DNA of 64,000 nt from Mycobacterium marinum (GTDB lineage Bacteria > Actinomycetota > Actinomycetes > Mycobacteriales > Mycobacteriaceae): NCBI RefSeq assembly GCF_003391395.1, contig NZ_CP024190.1, forward strand, positions 4,216,001-4,280,000, written 5' to 3'. Each line of letters opens with the position of its first letter. Positions within the stretch are counted from its first letter, which is position 1. The notes under the pieces are model-generated. The model made no database searches. It worked only from the letters and a program-made list of their open reading frames with translations, and was not told the DNA's origin. This document shows positions 37,089 to 47,189 of this stretch, in pieces. The position numbers were made by a program, and so were the translations under genes.

Positions 37089-37642
37089 GGCTGGCGATCG
37101 AATCCGGCTAGCGGTCGCAGTGGATTGCTCGCGACAGTGAGCCGGCCCTGCTTGGACACTTCCCCGCTCGCGCGTTGCTCTACCCGGCCACTGACCTTCT
37201 GGCACACGTACTCGCTCGATCCAACAAAAACGTGACGTAGCCAATACTGACTAGGCAAACGTGATCTCGGTATCAGCCCGGGCCGCGGCGGGCTGCTCGG
37301 TCGCGGCACCCAAGCGAATATTGGCAGGTGACCAATAGCATTGGACTGCTGATGCTTCCACCGGAGCTGCGCGATCTGCGATGGCCGAAAGGCGCGGTAT
37401 CCCAGTGCCCGGTTGGCTGCCGAAGACTCCACCCCAGACGCTGGCTTCCAGGCCTATCGCTGCGGCAGCCAGGCCATTCATATCCCCTTATGGGGTAACA
37501 TCTTCGCTAACGCAATCGGCATTCACATGGTGTTTTGGTCACGACTGAAACCCGCCGCAGAGCCGTTTCTCCCGTTCGGGCGTTGTTGCCTCTATCGCGA
37601 GACCTACAAACAGGCCCGAACTCCCAATACAGGAGGTCATAT
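37089..37642. other. Intergenic region, no confident gene
   Basis: 554 bp between the nitrate reductase and the adenylate cyclase. A 76-codon open frame on the minus strand (37251-37481) has Ala-rich composition but no recognisable domain and no good ribosome site. The end of the region contains AGGAGG for the cyclase TTG start. Confidence 0.4.
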
Positions 37643-39340
37643 TTGGACCCGGAACGGCCCGGACCGGCGAGCACCGATCCCAGCCCTACCAGACTGGCCG
37701 GCGAGTCGGCCGCGTCTCCCCGACGCCTGCCGATCATGATAGTCCGGAAGTTCATCGACGATCTCGCCGCATCGCTGCGGTGTGGATCCAGTGCCAGGCC
37801 AGTGCTATTCGGCTTCATGATGATCTCGAACCTGGCCGGCGTTGCTTTGGTTCTGGTCCTGGTCATCGTGGCGATCCCGACCCCAGACATGTTCGCACCA
37901 GAGGTTCTGTGGATCACCGAGGGGGTCCTGCCCGTCTACGTTGTCATGGCAATGACCTTCGGCTGGGTGTGGCTCATCAAGCGCGTCCTCGCCGGATTGC
38001 GATGGGAGAACGATAATCAGCCGTTGACGGCAAAGGACCAACGCAACGCTTTCCTCGCGCCCTGGCGCCTAGCCCTGGTTCCCGTGGTCTCGTGGACGAT
38101 CGGTTCGGCACTGTTCGCCGTCCTTTACGGACGCGTCAGTTACGAGTACGTCCCCAAGATCATTCTGGGCACCAGCCTAAGTGGTATCGCACTGTCGGCT
38201 ACGTGTTACTTCTTCGCCGAGCTGATGCTGCGGCCAGCGGCCACCATCGCGCTTGGCGGCGGGCAGCCCACACGGCGTCTTGCCCCCAGCGTCATGGGAC
38301 GCGCCACGACGTCGTGGGTGTTGGGCTCGGGTGTTCCACTGGTGGGGATCATCCTCGCTGTCGCGTTCGCGATGTCGCAACAACACCTGACCAGGAACGA
38401 TCTTGGGCTCGTGCTGCTGTTGCTGGCGCCGTCCGCGCTCGTCTCGGGCGTGCTGTGCAACATGATCGCGGCCTGGCTGACTGCGACGTCAGTGCGCGAT
38501 CTACATTCAGCCCTCAAGCGTGTGGAATCTGGTGACCTTGATTGCCAGCTCGAGGTCTTCGACGGCACCGAGCTCGGCGAACTGCAGCGCGGCTTCAACG
38601 CAATGGTTGAGGGGCTGCGCCAGCGTGAACGGATCCGGGACCTGTTCGGCCGTCATGTCGGGCGTGACGTCGCCGCTGCCGCCGAGGACCAGAGTTTCGA
38701 ACTTGGCGGCGAAGAGCGCTGCGTCGCGGTTCTTTTCGTGGACATCATCGGATCTACCCGTTTGGTGACCGCCCGCCCTCCCGCCGAGGTTGTGCGGCTA
38801 TTCAATCAAATGTTTGCCGTCATCATCGACGAGGTGAGCCGACGCAACGGACTGATCAACAAGTTCCAGGGCGACGGAACTCTGGCGATCTTCGGCGCCC
38901 CGATACGGGCGCTTTCACCAGAAACCGACGCGCTGGGCGCCGCCCGCGCGATCGCTCATCGACTCGCCAACGAGGTACCCGAGTGCCAGGCCGCGATTGG
39001 AGTGGCCGCGGGAGCTGTCCTGGCGGGCAATGTAGGAGCATTCGAGCGGTTCGAATACACCGTCATCGGTGAACCGGTCAACATCGCGGCGCGATTGTGC
39101 GAATTGGCGAAATCGGATCCACACCGCGTCCTGAGTTCGGCTGAGACAGTGCAGGCGAGCGACCCCGACGAGAGCCAGCACTGGACATTGGGCGGGCATA
39201 CGGTGCTGCGGGGCCTCGACCGGCTTACGCAACTGGCCAGCCCCAACGACTGTCCCACCGGCCCCTGTGACACACATGTGGTCGAGTCGTTGCCGGCGCA
39301 GATCCGCACATCCGGATTTCCGTCCAACATGGTTCGGTGA
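37643..39340 (+). CDS. Membrane-bound class III adenylate cyclase with HAMP domain
   Basis: A 565-residue cyclase of the Rv1318c/Rv1319c/Rv3645 type. About six hydrophobic segments (about 55-310) are followed by a HAMP domain (about 310-365, SVRDLHSALKRVESGDLD) and a catalytic domain (about 385-545). It has both metal aspartates (LFVDIIGSTR; FQGDGTLAIFG), the substrate lysine in INKFQGDG, and the transition-state Asn/Arg in VNIAARL. The usual purine-specifying Asp is Glu in TVIGEPVN, as in this mycobacterial subgroup. The TTG at 37643 was chosen because AGGAGG lies six bases before it; the frame is open further upstream but lacks a ribosome site. Confidence 0.92.
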   Translation: MDPERPGPASTDPSPTRLAGESAASPRRLPIMIVRKFIDDLAASLRCGSSARPVLFGFMMISNLAGVALVLVLVIVAIPTPDMFAPEVLWITEGVLPVYVVMAMTFGWVWLIKRVLAGLRWENDNQPLTAKDQRNAFLAPWRLALVPVVSWTIGSALFAVLYGRVSYEYVPKIILGTSLSGIALSATCYFFAELMLRPAATIALGGGQPTRRLAPSVMGRATTSWVLGSGVPLVGIILAVAFAMSQQHLTRNDLGLVLLLLAPSALVSGVLCNMIAAWLTATSVRDLHSALKRVESGDLDCQLEVFDGTELGELQRGFNAMVEGLRQRERIRDLFGRHVGRDVAAAAEDQSFELGGEERCVAVLFVDIIGSTRLVTARPPAEVVRLFNQMFAVIIDEVSRRNGLINKFQGDGTLAIFGAPIRALSPETDALGAARAIAHRLANEVPECQAAIGVAAGAVLAGNVGAFERFEYTVIGEPVNIAARLCELAKSDPHRVLSSAETVQASDPDESQHWTLGGHTVLRGLDRLTQLASPNDCPTGPCDTHVVESLPAQIRTSGFPSNMVR

Positions 39341-40054
39341 TCGGACAGGGAGCAGCCGCGGTCCGCCACTGAGATCATGCGCGCGCTATTTGTGCCGCAT
39401 GGACGGGTCCAGCAGGGTCATGTCGGCCAACCAAACCCGTGAGTTGCGGTTGGCATCAAGTGCGGTAGCTCCAAGATCCGCGAGCCACGTGCCCTGCGGG
39501 CAACGGAGATGGCGATGCGCCAGACCTCGCCCCGCGCCCTATCGCCCGCATCAACCGGTCCACCGTGCGGCGGATCACCAAAGCTGACTTCTATTTCATT
39601 GTCCCGCTTAGCGATCCGGCGCTACCTCAAGGAACCCAACTCAGCCTCCGCGGCGAACTAATATCGCTGTGGCTAAACATGTTTCGACAGTTCTCAGGCT
39701 TACCGATACAAGTCCGCCAAGGCTGGCGCATCAGCGGCCGGCGAAGATCGGTCACATTTTGTTGCGCCACAGCAGAGGGTGAGCAGTCACCACCTTTACA
39801 AATGCCCCACCCATACCTCACGTAAATGTACTGTCCACCTTCTTTACATTCGCGCCCGCCAGTCGCTGAAATGCCCTTGATGTCAATCAATTTCACTGGA
39901 CGGTCGATTTCGAAAGACCCGGCAACTATTTGCTACGCTCGGCCGCAAATGCGGATTTGCCTTCCCAGCGGCCAGCAGCCCTAGCCGCGGCTGTTCGCGA
40001 CCAGGGGCAGCCTCAAGGCCGCATAGCTGTCAGGTATTGACGATCGGAGGAGCA
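39341..40054. other. 714-bp intergenic region, AT-richer second half
   Basis: No gene is supportable. The segment 39580-39950 is notably AT-richer than the surroundings and contains several TTTACA/TGTAAA-like hexamers near 39790-39860. It probably holds the promoter of the PPE operon and may include decayed sequence. Confidence 0.4.
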
Positions 40055-40243
40055 GTGGTTCCTAAGGGTGCACGCCCGGTGGGCGCGGCGTCATTGAGTG
40101 CTCCGTTGTTGATCAGGCCCGGCGAGATGGTCTCGCCGGCTGCTTGGGCGGATCCGTTGTCGTCAGCTTTGGTAGAACCGCGCTCCGAGAGCACGGCACC
40201 CGCCCCGGACCGAGGGGGTATGACTTCAGGAGCGCCCTCATGA
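40055..40243 (+). CDS. Small ORF translationally coupled to the PPE gene
   Basis: A 62-codon frame (VVPKGARPVGAASLSAPLL...) with GGAGGAGCA immediately before a GTG start. Its TGA overlaps the PPE ATG (ATGA). The product is Pro/Ala/Ser-rich with no known domain, no PE motif and no WXG motif. The ribosome site and coupling support translation; the protein may matter less than delivering ribosomes to the PPE start. Confidence 0.45.
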   Translation: MVPKGARPVGAASLSAPLLIRPGEMVSPAAWADPLSSALVEPRSESTAPAPDRGGMTSGAPS

Positions 40244-41604
40244 CGGCGTCTGTATGGATGGCATCTCCGCCGGAGGTGCATTCGGCACTACTGAGCGCGG
40301 GCCCAGGCCCCGGCCCACTGCAAGAGGCCGCCGCAGCATGGACGGCACTTGCCGCCGAACACGCTTCCGTCGCGGAGGAACTCACCGCCACACTGAGCGG
40401 GGTGGCGGCTGCCGCGTGGCAGGGGTCGAGCGCGCAGAGCTATGTCGATGCGCACGTGCCCTATCTGGCCTGGTTGAATACCACCAGCGCCGACTACGCG
40501 GCGACGGCGGCCGAGCACGAGGTGGCGGCCGGGGCCTACACCAGCGCGCTGGCAACGATGCCGACACTGGCGGAGCTGGCCGCCAACCACACCACCCACA
40601 CGGCGCTGTTGGCGACCAATTTCTTTGGGCTCAACACCATCCCGATCACACTCAACGAAGCCGACTACGCGCGGATGTGGATCCAAGCGGCCACCACCAT
40701 GAGCGCCTATCAAGTCATCTCGGGCACGACACTGGCCTCGATGCCCCACACCACACCAGCCCCGCCGGTGCTCAAAGCCGAAATCGGTACCCTCGCGGGC
40801 GTGCTCTCGGACGCCCTCGCCCCGGCACCACTATTCCTATGGGAAACCATCGTGGCGATTTTCACGTTCATCGTGAGACTCATCGGCTTTATCTACCTCT
40901 TCCTGAGGGATCTGATCGCTCTGCTGATAGCGGGAGAGCTGCTAGCGGCTCTCATGTTCGTGATTGGGACGGTGGCGTTTGTCGTTTGGGCCCTGGCGAC
41001 AGTCGTCATCGAAAACATCATCCCGATCATGATCGCGCTGCTCGTGGCAGCGATCGCTCCAGTGCCGCTGGCTTTGGCCGTGGCGGCTAGTACACCGTTC
41101 GCAGTTGCAACGGTATGCGCGTTGACCGGTACCGAGCGGGGTCTATCGGCTGCCTTCGATATCGATATTGCCCAGAATCTTCCGTTTCTGCTCAGCCTCT
41201 ACACACAGCCTGCGAGCGTGAGCGTGCCGCCCGCCGACGCCGGACTAGCGACTGCGAGCGCCAAGCCTGTCGCCGCACACACCGGAGCAAAGCCGCTGTG
41301 GGACGGTTCTTCTGCGGTAGCGTCGGCCGGCGATGGGCCGCCAAGTGTAGCGCCGGAAGCCAGGCTGGTGGCGTCCAGCACGCTCGCTCATCCAAATACA
41401 ACGGGTTCGACGGTAGCTTGCCAGCAAGATTCAAGAGCACCGGGCTTTGCCGGAACCTTGTCCGGGAAGTCACACGCTTCCCCCGCGGGGGTGACGGTGC
41501 TCAAGAGCAACGCTTTCAGCGACAGCCCGCGATTGCCAATGTTGCCGACCAGTTGGGACACCGACTGGACCAACGCGACAAGCAGTGAGCCGGTACCCGC
41601 CTGA
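40240..41604 (+). CDS. PPE family protein
   Basis: A 454-residue PPE protein. The N-terminal PPE domain (about 1-180) has MASPPEVHSALLSAG, the WxG-type turn AAWQGSSAQSYVDAHVPYLAWL, and the later PPE helix region NFFGLNTIPITLNEADYARMWIQAA. Several strongly hydrophobic helices follow (about 210-330), then a Ser/Thr/Ala/Pro-rich tail. The ATG at 40240 has AGGAG seven bases upstream. PPE proteins are exported by ESX/type VII systems, usually with a PE partner; no PE gene is adjacent, so a distant partner or none is implied. The hydrophobic middle suggests an outer-envelope location (inference). Confidence 0.92.
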   Translation: MTASVWMASPPEVHSALLSAGPGPGPLQEAAAAWTALAAEHASVAEELTATLSGVAAAAWQGSSAQSYVDAHVPYLAWLNTTSADYAATAAEHEVAAGAYTSALATMPTLAELAANHTTHTALLATNFFGLNTIPITLNEADYARMWIQAATTMSAYQVISGTTLASMPHTTPAPPVLKAEIGTLAGVLSDALAPAPLFLWETIVAIFTFIVRLIGFIYLFLRDLIALLIAGELLAALMFVIGTVAFVVWALATVVIENIIPIMIALLVAAIAPVPLALAVAASTPFAVATVCALTGTERGLSAAFDIDIAQNLPFLLSLYTQPASVSVPPADAGLATASAKPVAAHTGAKPLWDGSSAVASAGDGPPSVAPEARLVASSTLAHPNTTGSTVACQQDSRAPGFAGTLSGKSHASPAGVTVLKSNAFSDSPRLPMLPTSWDTDWTNATSSEPVPA

Positions 41605-41920
41605 TCGATACCTGCCACTCAGACACCCTCGCGGGGCAGATGAGGAGCACATCATCTGAGAAGCACTACGGCTCAAAGTAACTCGATTTTTTGGGGTCCT
41701 TGTTTTGCAGGGCGTTGGGACACAGCACGTCTGGTGTGCGGCAGGTAGCAGCGGAGTCCAGCGACGTGGTCAACGACGCCGGATTGGCGAAACGTGGCTA
41801 CATCGTGCAGGTTTGGCCAGCTTTTGGCGCCGGAACGTCCCGCAGCTGGCGGGGCGTACTGCCCAGAGGTACCCCCGAGGGGCGTCGGGCCGGCCGACGT
41901 CTCGACTTTCCCTCGACGAT
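41605..41920. other. Convergent intergenic region
   Basis: 316 bp between the PPE and stp stops. No gene and no strong hairpin were recognised. It is expected to contain termination signals for both. Confidence 0.35.
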
Positions 41921-43477
41921 TCAAAGACCGACGGCGTCCGCCTCGCGCTCGGCATCGCCGAGCATGCCTGCCCCGCCTCGGGGGAACCACCGCCAGCCCG
42001 CCAGAAACACGAAGCCTAGTGATGCCGTGGCGATGAAGAACGCCACGCGTATGCCTTCGATGAAGTCTTCCTCCGCGATCGCAACGGGATCGCGGTGCAC
42101 GATTTCTCGCCGCGGCACGATCCCACCGACGTGGGCGCGCGGGTTGGCACTGTCGATGATGACTTCGGCAATGGTGTGTCGCTGGACCGGATCGGGCACC
42201 GCGGGTTCCAGGTGAGGTTCGAGCGTGGCCGACAGCCAGGCGGCCAATACCGATCCCAACACGGCGAAGCCGATCGTCGAGCCGATCGCCCGCTGTGCAC
42301 TCATGATGCCCGAAGCCATGCCAGCCCGTTCCGGGGGAACCGCGGTCATGGCGACGGTGGTGATCGGTGTCAGACACAGCGCCACGCCGGTGCCACAAAA
42401 TCCAAGGCCGACCAGTACCAAGGCCCAGCTCCGGTGCTCGCTGGCGATCAGCGTAAGCAGCCCCAGCATCAACAGACCGAGCCCGATGAGGATGAGCACG
42501 CGCGCGCCGACCCGCGCAACCAGGCTTCCCACCAGTGGCGAAACGACGGCGACGCCGGCGCTGAACGGGAGGATCATCAGGCCGGTCGCCCCCGGGGTGT
42601 AGCCCCGAACGTTCTGCAGGAACTGCGTGGTGAGCAGCAGCATCCCATAGACCGCGAAGAACACCGTGCAAATAGTCCCGATGGAAAGCGCATAAGAGCT
42701 GTCACGAAACAACGTCAGATCCATCATTGGATCCGCTGACCTTCCCTCGATCCAAAGGAAAAGGGCGCAGCCAACTACGGCGGTCATGAGCAGAGTAAGG
42801 ATCAGCGGCGATGTCCAGCCGATCTGGGGGCCCTCAATTACGGCATAAACAAAGGCTCCCACGGTGACGATGAACAGCGCCTGGCCAGACAGATCCAACC
42901 GGCCGGCCCGGGCGTTGCGCGACTCCGCCACAAATCCGACGGTGAGCAGAATGACGAACACCCCCATGGGCACGTTCACGTAGAAGATGCTCCGCCACCC
43001 CCACGTATCCACCAGCAGACCGCCCAGCGTCGGGCCAGTAGCGGTGCCCACGCTGGCGACCGCGGTCCAGATCCCGATCGCTCGCGCTTTCTCCCTCGGG
43101 TTGGGAAATGCGGCGCTCACCAGTGCCAGTGAAGTGACGCTGACCGTTGCCGCGCCGAAACCCTGAACCCCCCGCGCAGCGGTGAGCATCGCGATCGAGG
43201 GCGCCAAACCGCAGGCGATCGATCCCAGCGTGAACAAGGCGATACCCATCAGGTACCAGCGACGGCGGCCGTAGCGGTCGGCAAGTGTGGCGGCCGACAT
43301 GATGAAGACCGCCATGCCGAGGCTGTATGCCGCCACCACCCATTGCAGGCCGTCCTCCCCCACTCCAAACGTATTTTGGATGTCCGGTAGCGCCACATTC
43401 ACGATGAACGCGTCAAGGAAGATCATGAATAGGCCAAGCCCGGTGGCAAAGATGGTGAGGAGCTGAGTGCGGTTCAT
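41921..43477 (-). CDS. stp: MFS drug exporter Stp (Rv2333c-like, DHA2 family)
   Basis: A 518-residue 14-TM drug:proton antiporter. TM1 reads GLGLFMIFLDAFIVNVALPDI (DHA2 motif D1), motif A is ADRYGRRRW, and motif C lies in ASVGTATGPTLGG. It is nearly colinear with M. tuberculosis Stp, which is known to contribute to spectinomycin and tetracycline tolerance. The ATG at 43477 gives the MNRTQLL N-terminus shared with that protein; an ATG at 43492 is an alternative. It is divergent from mez. Confidence 0.93.
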   Translation of the reverse strand: MNRTQLLTIFATGLGLFMIFLDAFIVNVALPDIQNTFGVGEDGLQWVVAAYSLGMAVFIMSAATLADRYGRRRWYLMGIALFTLGSIACGLAPSIAMLTAARGVQGFGAATVSVTSLALVSAAFPNPREKARAIGIWTAVASVGTATGPTLGGLLVDTWGWRSIFYVNVPMGVFVILLTVGFVAESRNARAGRLDLSGQALFIVTVGAFVYAVIEGPQIGWTSPLILTLLMTAVVGCALFLWIEGRSADPMMDLTLFRDSSYALSIGTICTVFFAVYGMLLLTTQFLQNVRGYTPGATGLMILPFSAGVAVVSPLVGSLVARVGARVLILIGLGLLMLGLLTLIASEHRSWALVLVGLGFCGTGVALCLTPITTVAMTAVPPERAGMASGIMSAQRAIGSTIGFAVLGSVLAAWLSATLEPHLEPAVPDPVQRHTIAEVIIDSANPRAHVGGIVPRREIVHRDPVAIAEEDFIEGIRVAFFIATASLGFVFLAGWRWFPRGGAGMLGDAEREADAVGL

Positions 43478-43887
43478 ACCGGCCCCGTTCATCAGGCATT
43501 GGGAGCGCGTCCCGATTGCGTGAATTTCGGCAACGATCTGCGGTGAACTGTAAGCTTCGATAACCGTCGGTGTCCGCGAATTTGTAACTTGGCGTGAATA
43601 AATATGTGCCGGCAGCCTCCTTATGCCCGATTGCGGCGAGAAATCATTCACCATGGTCCCAGCCCGGCCCCAAACCCACCCGTAGCGTGCGCCCATGGCG
43701 CGGCTTGGCCAGCGCGGAGTCCGGGCCGACAACACCGAAAACGCCTCAGCGACAGCGGTATGCGATACCGGAAGCCCGACCTGTCCGCCGGGAAATAGCC
43801 GGGAGGCGCAGGCGCCGATCATCTTCCCGGGGCCGCCGCGGGGCGTTACCGTGGCTTAACTCGTCAAGTCACGGATGGAGGCTATCG
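43478..43887. promoter_or_regulatory. Divergent spacer between stp and mez
   Basis: 410 bp with no supportable gene. It should contain the leftward stp and rightward mez promoters. Only the mez ribosome site (ATGGAGG, 43874-43880) is clear. Confidence 0.4.
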
Positions 43888-45534
43888 ATGAGCGATGCCC
43901 GGGTGCCTCGGTTTCCGGATGCGTTGTCCACACCAAGTCTCAATCGCGGCGTCGGCTTTACCCACGAGCAGCGTCGAGCACTGGGCCTGACCGGACGACT
44001 GCCCGCCGCCGTGCTCACCCTGGACCAACAGTCCGAACGCGTATGGCATCAGCTGCAAAGCCTGGCCACTGACCTGGGCCGCAATCTGCTCCTGGAGCAG
44101 CTGCACTATCGCCACGAACTGCTGTACTACAAAGTGCTGACCGAGCACCTGGTCGAGCTCATGCCGGTGGTGTACACGCCCACCGTCGGAGAGGCCATCC
44201 AACGCTTCTCGGATGAATACCGTGGTCAACGGGGATTGTTTCTGAGCATCGATGAGCCCGATGAGATCGCTGCTGCCTTCGAAACGTTCGGTCTGGGTCC
44301 CGACGACGTCGACCTGATCGTCTGCACCGACGCCGAAGCCATCCTTGGCATCGGAGACTGGGGCGTCGGGGGCATCCAGATCGCGGTGGGCAAGTTGGCC
44401 CTGTACACCGCGGGCGGCGGCATCGACCCTCGCCGCAGTCTGGCGGTGTCACTCGATGTCGGTACCGACAACGAACAGCTGTTGCAGGACCCGTTCTATC
44501 TGGGTAATCGCCATGCCCGGCGCCGCGGCGAGGAATACGACCAGTTCATCAAGCGCTACATCGAGATCGCCCACCGGCTGTTCCCCCGCGCGATGCTGCA
44601 CTTCGAGGACTTCGGGCCGACCAACGCGCGGATGATCCTGCGGACATACGGTGCGGACTACTGCGTGTTCAACGATGACGTACAGGGCACCGGCGCGGTG
44701 GTGGTGGCGGCCATTGACGGCGGATCCCATGTCACCGGAGTCCCGGTGCGCGACAACACGGTGATTGTCTTCGGCGCCGGTACCGCCGGGGTTGGAGTCG
44801 CCGACCAGATCCGTGACGCGATGGTCGCCGATGGTGCCACCGTCGAGCAGGCAACGTCGCAGATCTGGGCCGTCGATAAACAAGGGCTGTTGTTCGACGA
44901 CATGGCTGACCTGCGCGAGTTCCAGGTGCCCTACGCCAAGAACCGGGCCCGGCTAGGCGTCGGCGCCTCGGATCGGGTGGGCCTGGTCGACGCGATCAAG
45001 CTCGCCGCACCGACCGTCCTGCTCGGATCCTCGACCGTCTCCGGCGCATTCAACCAAGAGGTGGTCGAGACGATGATGCAATCGTGCGATCGCCCGATGA
45101 TCTTTCCGCTGTCCAATCCGACCTCGCGGATGGAGGCCATGCCCGCCGACGTGCTGGCGTGGTCGGGAGGAAAGGCGTTGGTTACCACCGGCACCCCGGT
45201 CGCACCCGTCGAATACCACGACACCGCCTACACGATCGGCCAAGCCAACAACGTGCTGGTGTTCCCCGGCATCGGGCTGGGCGTGATCGTGGCCGGGGCC
45301 CGGTTGTTGACCCAGGGCATGCTGCGAGCGGCAGCGAAAGCCCTTGCGCACCAGGCGAGTCCGACAACGACCGGGGATTCCCTGCTGCCGGATGTCCAGG
45401 ACCTGCGGGGGATTTCGAGAACGGTCGCGGCGGCCGTGTACCAAGCAGCCGTCGCAGACAACGTGGCCACCAGAATCCATGCTGACGTAGGTCAGGCCAT
45501 TCGCGAAACCATGTGGCTGCCCGAATACGATTAG
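43888..45534 (+). CDS. mez: NAD(P)-dependent malic enzyme Mez
   Basis: A 548-residue malic enzyme, the same length as M. tuberculosis Mez. It has the substrate-site motif MPVVYTPTVGEA with the catalytic Tyr, the metal-binding FEDFGPTNA and FNDDVQGTGAV segments, and the Rossmann motif VFGAGTAGVGVAD. It decarboxylates malate to pyruvate with NAD(P)H production. The ATG at 43888 has GGAGG at the right distance; the open frame extends upstream without coding character. Confidence 0.95.
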   Translation: MSDARVPRFPDALSTPSLNRGVGFTHEQRRALGLTGRLPAAVLTLDQQSERVWHQLQSLATDLGRNLLLEQLHYRHELLYYKVLTEHLVELMPVVYTPTVGEAIQRFSDEYRGQRGLFLSIDEPDEIAAAFETFGLGPDDVDLIVCTDAEAILGIGDWGVGGIQIAVGKLALYTAGGGIDPRRSLAVSLDVGTDNEQLLQDPFYLGNRHARRRGEEYDQFIKRYIEIAHRLFPRAMLHFEDFGPTNARMILRTYGADYCVFNDDVQGTGAVVVAAIDGGSHVTGVPVRDNTVIVFGAGTAGVGVADQIRDAMVADGATVEQATSQIWAVDKQGLLFDDMADLREFQVPYAKNRARLGVGASDRVGLVDAIKLAAPTVLLGSSTVSGAFNQEVVETMMQSCDRPMIFPLSNPTSRMEAMPADVLAWSGGKALVTTGTPVAPVEYHDTAYTIGQANNVLVFPGIGLGVIVAGARLLTQGMLRAAAKALAHQASPTTTGDSLLPDVQDLRGISRTVAAAVYQAAVADNVATRIHADVGQAIRETMWLPEYD

Positions 45535-45660
45535 TGTCGGCGATCGCGCTACCGCTCCAGACCCGCCCCGCAGCCGGGAACCGGCACGAGCCAGCAGCCA
45601 AGCCCACTCGACGAGCATGCCGGGCCCTGCCGTCCGAACAGGCGGAATACCCGCATGCCT

Positions 45661-45666
45661 TATAGT
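45661..45666 (+). promoter_or_regulatory. -10 element of the leaderless polycysteine leader
   Basis: TATAGT lies six bases before the leader ATG at 45673, which places transcription start at or next to the A of ATG, so the message would be leaderless. There is no clear -35 element. Confidence 0.65.
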
Positions 45667-45672
45667 AGAGCC

Positions 45673-45744
45673 ATGCAACAGGCCGCACAGCTGAGCTTTG
45701 TCCTCACGCGCTGCCCCGCCGTGGACTGTTGTTGTTGCTGTTGA
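45673..45744 (+). CDS. Polycysteine leader peptide (cysteine-responsive attenuator)
   Basis: A 23-codon ORF encoding MQQAAQLSFVLTRCPAVD followed by five consecutive cysteine codons and TGA. It sits just after a TATAGT -10, as a leaderless ORF, upstream of cysK1-cysE. Polycysteine leaderless short ORFs upstream of sulfur-assimilation operons are known in mycobacteria to attenuate downstream expression when cysteinyl-tRNA is plentiful; stalling at the Cys codons under starvation relieves it. The cysK1 start lies about 510 bp downstream, so the attenuating structure should be in 45745-46254. Confidence 0.85.
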   Translation: MQQAAQLSFVLTRCPAVDCCCCC

Positions 45745-45841
45745 TTCCTGACGCGTTCTGACCGTCCAGTAATCGTCGCCTCTGTCGCCTCATGGATTGT
45801 GACGCAAGCTGACCAAAGTCTTCAGGAAGACCAACCCCGCT

Positions 45842-46254
45842 ATGACTGTGTTATCCGTACCCAACCGCAAAGCCCGGGCGGACCGGACACCGCGCTACCA
45901 CCATCTGATGAGCCCGGCCGCCGCGCGAGTGGCGGTAAAACCGGGCAACGGCGTTGTCCGGCAGGACATCTCAGCGTTTCCCGCCGTTAACCCGCGCACT
46001 TGTACCGGCCCGGACGTCGGCGAACTCGACCAGCCCACCACCGCTTCCGGCTCCGCTTTCTCGGACCAACCACGGGCGCCAATCCCCCTGAGCCTCAGCG
46101 GCACTGGCCGCGTCGGGCGCCCCGGTACCGAGGCGGCCGCCGGCGCCACGCACCGACTCCCAGTTTGGCCAACGACTCCTGCTCCCACCACAACCGAGTT
46201 CGACCGCACCCGGGTGGCCGCCGCGGGCGACGCCGACACCGATGGAGACTGCCA

Positions 46255-46258
<4 letters not shown>
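45842..46258 (+). CDS. Hypothetical ORF coupled to cysK1
   Basis: A 138-codon open frame with GC-rich third positions like a mycobacterial gene. It ends in a TGA that overlaps the cysK1 ATG (ATGA). The product (MTVLSVPNRKARADRTPRY...) is Pro/Thr/Ala-rich, with no domain, signal peptide or membrane segment. The ribosome site is weak (AGGAAG about 12 bases upstream); ATG 45908 is an alternative start. It may be a real coupled gene, or the coding part of the polycysteine-controlled leader transcript. Confidence 0.4.
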
Positions 46259-47187
<929 letters not shown>

Positions 47188-47189
47188 CC

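Noticed and set aside
37251..37481. Minus-strand 76-codon Ala-rich frame between nitrate reductase and adenylate cyclase
   Set aside because: Looked vaguely like an ESX-type small protein, but there is no WXG or YxxxD/E motif and no start signal.
39565..39825. 86-codon frame in the gap before the PPE gene
   Set aside because: Composition is not coding-like for this genome, and there is no ribosome site or recognisable family.
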